64,000 bases of DNA from the NCBI RefSeq assembly GCF_002081715.1, contig NZ_MUKP01000010.1, positions 62,001 to 126,000 of the forward strand, in the 5' to 3' direction. Positions within the stretch are counted from its first letter, which is position 1. Every line of letters starts with the position of its first letter. Made by a program: the position numbers and the translations under genes. The notes under the pieces were generated by a model. That model searched no databases, was not told the origin of the DNA, and was given only the letters and a program-made list of their open reading frames with translations. Shown in pieces: positions 63,201 to 64,000 of the stretch. This stretch comes from Nocardia donostiensis (lineage in GTDB: Bacteria > Actinomycetota > Actinomycetes > Mycobacteriales > Mycobacteriaceae).

Positions 63201-64000
63201 CAAGAACAACAATTCCGCCAGTTCCCGGTCGGCCGCGGGGAGCCAATCGATGCATCGTGCCAGCTGGTTGCGGCGTATTCGTCGCCACTGCTGGGACATC
63301 GGCGTTCGACGCCGCTGCTGGGACCTCGGCGGATGCGCCGTCTCGGGGATGGCGTCCGGGATGGGCCCGGACAAACCGCTGACAACATCGCGGACAGCAC
63401 TGTGCAGTTGTCGTGTCGCCCAGTCTTCGCTGTCTCCCATAACGGTGGCGATTTCGCGCACCGTCTGCCCCAGGAACCAGCGAATGAATCTCTCCCGTTG
63501 CCAGGGATGCAGGTTTCCGACGAGTCTCGCCACATCATCCGGCCGCGCGTCCTTGGCGGCTCGCAGCCTGGGCACCAGCGCGTGGAGTGCTCTCGTCTGC
63601 ATCACGTGCTCGCCGCCAGCGGACAACGCGGTGGCGAGATCCGAACCCCTGGCCTCGAGTGCCGCGGGCAAAAGCTCAGCTCGGGGCCGGAACAACTCGG
63701 CACGTAGCCGCTCATGTGCCTCATCGACCAGCTCCCGCACCGCGTTTTGCTCCATACCGAGCCGGGCGGCTGCTTCCTCCTCGGACACTCCGTCGAGGTC
63801 CACCCATGCCAGCACCTCACGCAACCGATCCGGCAACGCGGTGAACGCGCGCCCCATCTCGGATTCTCGCCATTGGATTTCCGTCGACAGGTCGGCTGCT
63901 TGCGGGCCGCCGAGCTGCATCCGGTCCAGCGCCTCTAGGTCTTCGACAAGTGCGGGTGCGGCGCCTCGGTAGAAGCCCGCTACCGCGTTGCGCACGGTAG
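48201..64000 (-). CDS. giant multidomain toxin/effector-like protein, partial at N-terminus
   Basis: A single uninterrupted frame of at least 5264 codons runs from the right edge (first GTG in view at 63995, counted as residue 1; no start site is visible, so it may extend further) to a TAA at 48201. In order it encodes: a sigma-region-4-like HTH array (1-1110), M3 peptidase (~1265-1930), Tiki/TraB-like region (~1980-2230), HopA1-like domain (~2420-2715), PP2C phosphatase (~2765-3030), more HTH and GntR units (~3380-3970), AbiEii-type nucleotidyltransferase (~4100-4410), an unassigned part with glycosyltransferase-like sequence, and a bacterial EndoU RNase tip (~5165-5264). Such a tip is typical of polymorphic toxins. 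No immunity gene follows on its strand. A T7SS link is inferred from the neighbouring ESX locus. Confidence 0.9.
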   Translation of the reverse strand, partial: TVRNAVAGFYRGAAPALVEDLEALDRMQLGGPQAADLSTEIQWRESEMGRAFTALPDRLREVLAWVDLDGVSEEEAAARLGMEQNAVRELVDEAHERLRAELFRPRAELLPAALEARGSDLATALSAGGEHVMQTRALHALVPRLRAAKDARPDDVARLVGNLHPWQRERFIRWFLGQTVREIATVMGDSEDWATRQLHSAVRDVVSGLSGPIPDAIPETAHPPRSQQRRRTPMSQQWRRIRRNQLARCIDWLPAADRELAELLFLRLSSVTDVAAELGRAEDDVAAERRRLVTDVKRLRDKDDIATSIFIEAVQRLRPEWLRPHLPDLTAAQRERFDRFFVQGAAMTAFAEEEGVSPKIARRRLREIAHLLTEQLPNELREQFGRPGVLRHVTRADVAREAGVDISTVKRVLADGSGAGPEVAQRIRAAADRLGWHTVRPGVVAAEGIAVDETAPLPVPVVADKGPSHYQQRGQELQEVRAAHPHDVARCIPNLRAADQEVAELLFLRKLSIREVAGILGRSEGALRFHQHRVALDLSRLLSGGVLLTDSSAVALIEKLQALHPEVLSPHLPGLTETQREQFELFFVQGGGTGEPVRVAHATYQVARVLASKLDPDLVERHADTPVWEWVYAARAGDIEAMDRLGERYAHRVFRHVLSEVGRRDLAEQITTVVMRRAVAGLHQLVEGQDVGAWFVANAADLPAEQWTPPVELGETARYDQVRELVAELSPALKQVGALWLLSGQTLDEVSAATGKSRKRVRQLRGVMMRQLIDRLAGVERITHAQASETVGRALGDDAGALLPYRNSFTPRQWTCLVLGYMQQPPGSTAEIATALGITVRAADSLQRRAVARAAKLLTAGLGSMETPDGNAKLPATGGADLELVRNTPPDVVRLATRAFSPRHREFIRLRFLSDPPMSNPEIAREMGITESAAGALQDRLVPKVAQALTTGAVSTVGGWALEVVKATWHDDPGAFRRAMARLSASEQQCIQLRIVQEKSREEMVSALAESGRTEAGLAQLYKQAVRHLAEEITGSKPPTPAEATERIETAQRNDPTGFSEFVRGLDADRFNEDERRYLELRFVDGSTPKEIAVALGKNTNSINQLRRRAVVKLAEALAGELLPAVTPVAEEPQPTDPALPDDGSPAPGRAEGHRPAGGTGPAAGALAFHEGVHPEVLDLPVRRRHTTPAGRPDLDMAQGFHHDKNGREWDGGKKQSDAQPPVVRAQAGAEQKSPANQGTPETVRPEEEQGRSNPLLDRQGPAGSPRLDLITVEAIVPAAQRAVEQWRNDIAEVVEMIEDSGSYTFHEIFDRYRRAGSEVLPVEQTVLCLKNALPREYPGIQEAWTELSEIVSEARFEVRTHEVLGAWIRDMYLQRNDPALNLSREIREILELEYRDCRAAGFGLGAEDREKLTEIDNRLNVLSTRFQKNKSAAVEAAALPATEEELDGISLDSARITRDPEGGYLLKLDNYMTSSGQGALWLLKNEGMRKRVKQASIDLCRSGEYDNTLISAQMLKARGEKAAILGHANYAKFIGEQEPVDPETGAAVLRKLAPYVAAKFDIELREAAAALGKDRAEAWDVYRGSRLHAEQAQGVDHKYEAEHLALEQVLVKGVFEQYERLFRLKFTERPDVPTPHPDIRGYEVTDSGDAGKTVGFVYFDPFARPGKMGGNYTTELFPKIPSLGRVPVAMVHLNLSKPKSDGELCLLGMSGLESLFHEFGHAVHYIRGDGVQVAPFRRAPRTYVESVGKLAENFASLFLEKYAFSYKTGLPMPAEMIESLQRRMSKRNARFQAEQLVLCLQDLAWHSRTPDEIPSDAAGMKSLEDAVLVRNGLTAPSLFDYSPIQTFGHSAVLPYASLYYSYIWNDILAVTLWSEFLKVVEEKGATGEAGDWLVEKVFKHRELFLREAIGNILNSDTDILPYAESTGLLDGIEQAERKGPEPGGRAAAGADGETGTDERAGVRQARVTGPGAEDAPPHRAAVADGNVFIGTVHRSDPSHPDSVALTGFVYEWLAAAGGRDRVIGVEGRVPEPLETAEASFSGPRGEMALLAYAAREFGVEVMSLEEDLAEQVDFLVGENDREFVFLYYVLRYIPQGLRAGANIDIDSHLQEAIDMYRGILPDGVDPRAEFFRLMQRHYIGMGFESPRSFRKEDEDWLLRETTDMGHSSTQSGVQRVAAACQSRREYVAANKIQEQIDAGRAVLAAYGEIHFDAMHRMIPGFTDSTVIEVSGRVDAEKQAGGDAPSAPAHREAGRTSREQEPGSDPAVATLLGAVDPGRLASVREQLAAERDTVAAERDAAGVAQQDTAADDQRYQRLTAMVRRLDELNDLVAHAGSEVSPDRLRLLVHHFHAAAEWWDALRGAEYATRLIKPLAVDAAEQERVALVAAERYRTADDRVRALADALSTERAEVPEARPAVSSEAIVSEHNSKIIDNVLARFPAIFDQPRKLEELRRELGADEQFDILVALETLSHQLNGVNPPDLSHENLQEFTDQLFAGRASITTAHDVYRRQVASDPAEPDAVADSRSHINALGEILVDRPAGNRFAIVNTPNVIDEMRPDNVHQWAGISELVFNVRYYRSGVEKGRHGFRVYIHPSPDAATSMMRDIVHQIVDQPDRYPGVESAKISGPLCWRSDSIVIYVDELADAHRIVPWLRRYREQNTGAFLWSVPAMTYQVMEGVALGADPAGQQSFSELRSWPLFDALPSTPEDTDKAAFRGRALNGLADHDVDPQRPWLSLGSPRWRDHHEVDVLSAAGVTDRGGQPDRQHSVNEDFFTLTTASVGSEQWTLSMVADGLSSQAKSEEAAEVAAKAAAAILPQEAARVRAGGQPDAAHTAKLAAEAAQRAVLDLISEKYADSEIPPACAMVLALVTPTQTLTVVVGDPVAYWIPLDGGPAVRLTEDNWFLEQLARKRGMTVEQVRPPGFNPSMFLRYLGKDLEWQEAQPQSHVPVGKGIYALFTDGAVKVYSKDQPGADSTEQKIADSVRQKLIQAEGSLIGASRAMVQHAIEAGEHDNVTAVLIAGPPRESGTAAPVGHAHSTHPARQDGHQPSRSAAASSSAGGSPHARALFGRTPGAGNARWTPADQAMVYGYGDGPPETWALRPPTTDAGPAAQSQPTDSEAAQHTAPVSTPPRVDGTAEKPSVVDGIERANDPQAGTSVEVASETMIPPVTTGAIILHSGEDFEDGGRPTDEVSGLVIAVGAQEHDSTSVVIGSTADGRAAASLVLHAVEARGAWHDDMKEGLDISLQRVESNGFTAEFEIRYVIYSDGFVAVYISYSNAEEDSADFRLVRRLIDAAFEEHFPGQTIRIHESYASSTSPPREIGSSGDARLAPVTRSGGASAAADWADGEAKRQPDRAVEPQKPPPSRDTRAADDAGTKPVIDTLRDRFEPQVFQRALASVQARVERGELTLDEKQQLQLAHDITEETFVVTGDRLSGADVGRALAIVCGNTIREHLQTARFRQDIRAILPENVRSGPYGRDLANVSRQDLRRRLDALKRDSLDQYRCLVLRHVRKLSQERTAEEMRHSPTTIRALEYFAAHAVAGVPASEVAELEEGIEGISTAPLKPPPDTDALAKVEAAFAVAAETSGEQGEVEREKLRRLVDRLGNPDQEQCLWLRHQHKLTHAEIAERMEGGRDTNAVKQLHRRAVRSLAKILDEASVPITSEKLIAVFRETAPDVLATGDRRSRWRSIAAALRAAIVSGSLFEGQMLPVPITLAQQLGMSSEIAVRKAYDQLRAEGYLITGIGAGTRITTRDQWPAASPQEPHQLLDTLLGGRSRQELAAEAAQVGWTQTVREAVRRAVRSGAVGPGTPLPSARELAEHLALPTRDVVNQAYQYLSEEKYLVGKRGSGTKVAPVDQWPSAPLAIGAPVSVEELVSIFTTTSPGQKAAERTDSGYRETVASGLRRAIISGRLAEGRPLPPVRELAEHPDMPSRSSVGNAYRQLRDEGYVVSKDGIGTFVAGRGQWQGEQPETIDQPTAPTTSSDERGSSRGAGSVPREVGPPLTTPAAGGGPVDPLPPGVELFHHVDPNPLDPHLPYRRRAKGRVVPSHLQFHHHDNGANDSQLWDDPQQQAAESAQVRPPASEPADSRDDRPATSDTFYSDLLDAARTASASSGRGPLEEIQQFVLQRVLSRIFTQNPHDWMLKGGQSMLARIPGARPSSDIDLVRLSRVGRKAMAADYLAALQRDHGDHLRFEFESELGLDNDGVRLFHRAFIDDLEVMVVGIDLNVERDIPLWHEPEIVPFPYQILRTEEMGSEPNLRIISIQDMLAHKISGMHKYGYRTQENRCDDCLLIREGHYACKMAGSEMPYRPQDLADVLLLALHTPVDGRETHEMLRQEFEYRRERGEVLHVPDRFELPNPNWGEWFGNHLKTIDALPFRTLHEALPLARNFLDPLLSPEPLHGHWDPQQRRWSEASPAPMALGGLEAGKAITRPPSAETAGTATPAPPGVRRIEGTGAAQPSTIAPDPEYMEQWDRLAVEVYDDHSLDAYLTLLTYDDEISVPDKLAILHRDLDKLGYEATVISGVDNKTLRFYSHQTGEESVHAAALILDPETTLDLAFQPLRAYESHRLNAHQSHFAYLGERPEGMTAAEANAAAFWWWTYGKPPQEVSRHDLVRGLLEIHSEPLRMALDVRRRLIEDCGIDPRRIRLVHGGEGRDASYSRTQWVRANLFALSRIRDNPRQARDTLVAAMLGEGRQPEFRSARAGAELERLFNVHEGDGSGPKKYTLLWIRDSRPSGTRGPELDTRPEYIRQIIETLRERQPDREIVLIGDDLFERRTGLHETWQRAGALDDVDVRTLTRFWVPRSLSRAEQWLFFHRLATQRDVVQIGMESGTLEMPIMLGVPTVYISAREYTGNKANRWAHYFEPWVYGRTVQVVDDSGNYIYDPASGLPKTEFRPYGDPLPAPLATIERVPVGPDLPDPSNRNEHPIAVYHYSKVSLTTTRIIDLITSAALARWSGRLGRSAGLRSAEWEPWTERDWQTSRFYADQLHRWLHTEAATSAEHARKWDAIRLALKGVVEPGYTGDETRFIYLGTSIVHPYFELYSDHPAPADGAFRISEAYAQAPQARPAAVAELLNDMFASAGIGEQALNALSAFRLEPSELDHLHEAIDRVVSRNSIFPIAPFVAPPGGSAWDAPGAVHHSMRPSIDSIQLPDYYLTYILDGRGGGGGHRHGAGVPGKTEFPARWDDETVVRYLVDIARAPDRALFQSNGRWNVVGARDDVTVNVIIRTDGRIWSAFPLRGRGVIQNPRE
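48204..48515 (-). other. EndoU RNase toxin domain (C-terminus of giant protein)
   Basis: The last ~100 residues match bacterial EndoU nucleases (PF14436 type) of polymorphic toxins: TYILDG, GGGGGHRHGAGVPGKTEFP, a WDDETVVRYLVDIA helix, then VVGARDDVTVNVIIRTDGRI and AFP. The second catalytic His (H5183 or H5185) and Lys5192 are present. The first catalytic His, normally in 'HIL-G', is Tyr5172 here (codon TAT). EndoU toxins cut RNA, often tRNA. Confidence 0.85.
49250..50580 (-). other. unassigned region with glycosyltransferase-like segment (giant protein)
   Basis: Residues ~4470-4915 have no firm family. KYTLLWIRDSRPSG, EIVLIGDDLFERRTGLHE and GMESGTLEMPIMLGVPTVYI give alternating strands and a Gly-rich 'ESGTLEMP...GVPTVYI' motif like the nucleotide-sugar site of GT-B enzymes. 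The call is tentative. Confidence 0.35.
50770..51690 (-). other. AbiEii-type nucleotidyltransferase domain (giant protein)
   Basis: Residues ~4100-4410 contain DWMLKGGQSMLARIPGARPS followed by SDIDLVRL, the KGG...DID pattern of AbiEii/DUF1814 nucleotidyltransferase toxins, and later DMLAHKISG and a DLADVLLL helix. Four cysteines (CDDC...C) form an inserted Cys cluster, possibly zinc-binding. Family members inactivate tRNA or related targets by adding nucleotides. Confidence 0.8.
51771..51911 (-). other. inter-domain linker, copy 2 (giant protein)
   Basis: The segment reads ELFHHVDPNPLDPHLPYRRR, then about 12 residues, then QFHHHDNG and LWDD. It lies directly before the AbiEii domain. The same order of motifs occurs before the M3 domain (60361-60504). 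Confidence 0.7.
52090..52935 (-). other. three GntR-type winged helices in tandem (giant protein)
   Basis: Residues ~3690-3970 hold three GntR DNA-binding units: IAAALRAAIVSGSLFEGQML, VREAVRRAVRSGAVGPGTPL and VASGLRRAIISGRLAEGRPL, each with a recognition helix and a G-x-GT wing, and each followed by a short spacer with Q-W (RDQWPA, VDQWPS, RGQWQG). Tandem GntR units in one chain are highly unusual. Confidence 0.85.
53010..53870 (-). other. second sigma-region-4-like HTH block (giant protein)
   Basis: Residues ~3380-3660 contain units such as LDQYRCLVLRHVRKLSQERT and DQEQCLWLRHQHKLTHAEIA, each followed by a second helix with RRAVR or similar. The pattern is that of sigma factor region 4 (-35 recognition). 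Confidence 0.65.
54900..55700 (-). other. PP2C-type serine/threonine phosphatase domain (giant protein)
   Basis: Residues ~2765-3030 have the PPM motifs in order: VNEDFF, MVADGLSS, VVVGDPVAYW, ALFTDGAVK and HDNVTAVLI. The metal-binding Asp residues are all present, so activity is plausible. Confidence 0.85.
55850..56740 (-). other. HopA1-like effector domain (giant protein)
   Basis: Residues ~2420-2715 contain HGFRVYIHPSPDAATSMMRD, AKISGPLCWRSDSIVIYVDE and VPAMTYQVMEGVALGADPAG with SFSELRSWPLF, which resemble the HopA1 family known from type III effectors and from actinobacterial lanthipeptide enzymes. Members act as substrate-binding or effector modules. Confidence 0.6.
57290..58050 (-). 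other. possible Tiki/TraB-like domain (giant protein)
   Basis: Residues ~1980-2230 show FIGTVHRSDPSH, VIGVEGRVPE, GVEVMSLEEDLAE and a late YGEIHFDAMHRMI. The spaced G-x-x-H, V-E-G and G-E-x-H signatures recall the Tiki/TraB/EreA/ChaN superfamily of putative hydrolases. The match is weak. Confidence 0.35.
58205..60200 (-). other. M3-family metallopeptidase domain (giant protein)
   Basis: Residues ~1265-1930 form a full-length M3 (PepF/oligopeptidase) domain. The zinc site is SLFHEFGHAVHY near residue 1716, with the third ligand in TYVESVGKLAENF. LPYASLYYSYIWNDILAVTL near the end supplies the substrate-binding tyrosines. All catalytic residues appear intact. Self-processing of the giant chain or cleavage of target peptides are both possible. 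Confidence 0.9.
60361..60504 (-). other. inter-domain linker, copy 1 (giant protein)
   Basis: LAFHEGVHPEVLDLPVRRR, about 15 residues, then GFHHDKNGREWDGG, located between the HTH array and the M3 domain. Its motif order matches copy 2 at 51771-51911. Confidence 0.7.
60640..63995 (-). other. N-terminal HTH array with ECF-sigma-like and LacI-type units (giant protein)
   Basis: Residues 1-1110 contain many sigma-region-4-like units (for example LPDRLREVLAWVDLDGVSEE, ADRELAELLFLRLSSVTDVA, ADQEVAELLFLRKLSIREVA). A LacI-type HTH lies at ~62690-62826 (VTRADVAREAGVDISTVKRV). At ~61650-62125 a region-2-like segment (GERYAHRVFRHVLSEVGRRD, DVGAWFVANAAD) precedes a region-4-like one (LSPALKQVGALWLLSGQTLD), as in a whole ECF sigma factor. 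Confidence 0.75.

Noticed and set aside
48201..64000. The giant frame as an assembly fusion of several genes
   Set aside because: There is no stop, frame change or ribosome site at domain borders, and a shared linker motif appears on both sides. Read mapping would still be useful.

Overview
The window is GC-rich actinobacterial DNA, most likely from Nocardia or a close relative in the Mycobacteriales. The basis is an ESX-4 type VII secretion locus next to an infA-rpmJ-rpsM-rpsK-rpsD-rpoA-rplQ-truA ribosomal block, as in Mycobacterium tuberculosis, plus an F420-type LLM oxidoreductase and PE/PPE-like, EspG and EccA proteins. The species cannot be fixed by reading alone. No rRNA, tRNA, CRISPR array or insertion sequence was seen.

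Layout. (1) 1-12.6 kb is an ESX-4 locus: a partial WXG100 gene, an Rv3446c-type protein, EccC4, EccD4, MycP4, EccB4 and EccE4. (2) 12.7-16.5 kb holds housekeeping genes: an FMN reductase, MTA phosphorylase, a CsoR-type copper sensor, an LLM oxidoreductase and truA. (3) 16.6-20.5 kb is the ribosomal operon, with strong hairpins in several spacers. (4) 20.8-26.4 kb holds a 1128-residue EspI-like protein (Pro/Gln-rich arm plus MinD/ParA ATPase), a DUF4254 protein and a GntR regulator-acetyltransferase pair. (5) 26.5-46.9 kb is a second, complete ESX locus of PE/PPE type: EccC, MycP, EccD, EccA, EccB, EccE, two WXG100 proteins, two EspG chaperones, PPE-like and PE-like proteins, an EspC-like protein with a large partner, EspH-like and YbaB-like proteins, and a large EspB/PPE-like substrate. 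(6) 47.4-48.2 kb is an AbiEi-like antitoxin gene. (7) 48.2-64.0 kb is one uninterrupted reading frame of at least 5264 codons that runs off the right edge.

The giant gene is the most unusual object. Read N to C, its product carries a long array of sigma-region-4-like helix-turn-helix units with a LacI-type HTH and an ECF-sigma-like segment inside it. These are followed by an M3 metallopeptidase, a possible Tiki/TraB-like domain, a HopA1-like domain, a PP2C phosphatase, more sigma-like HTH units, three GntR winged helices, an AbiEii-type nucleotidyltransferase, a weakly glycosyltransferase-like region and a C-terminal bacterial EndoU RNase domain. A short linker with a fixed pattern occurs twice, each time directly before an enzyme domain. 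A C-terminal EndoU tip is typical of polymorphic toxins, and the gene lies next to a full ESX machine. My inference is a giant, possibly processed, T7SS-linked toxin or effector. Its N-terminus, where a secretion signal would lie, is outside the window.

How the parts fit: the membrane components (EccB, EccC, EccD, EccE) and MycP of each locus would form the secretion channel. EccA and EspG would handle PE/PPE-type substrates. The small WXG100, PE, PPE and EspC-like proteins are the likely exported partners. The EspI-like ATPase sits between the two loci and could serve either.
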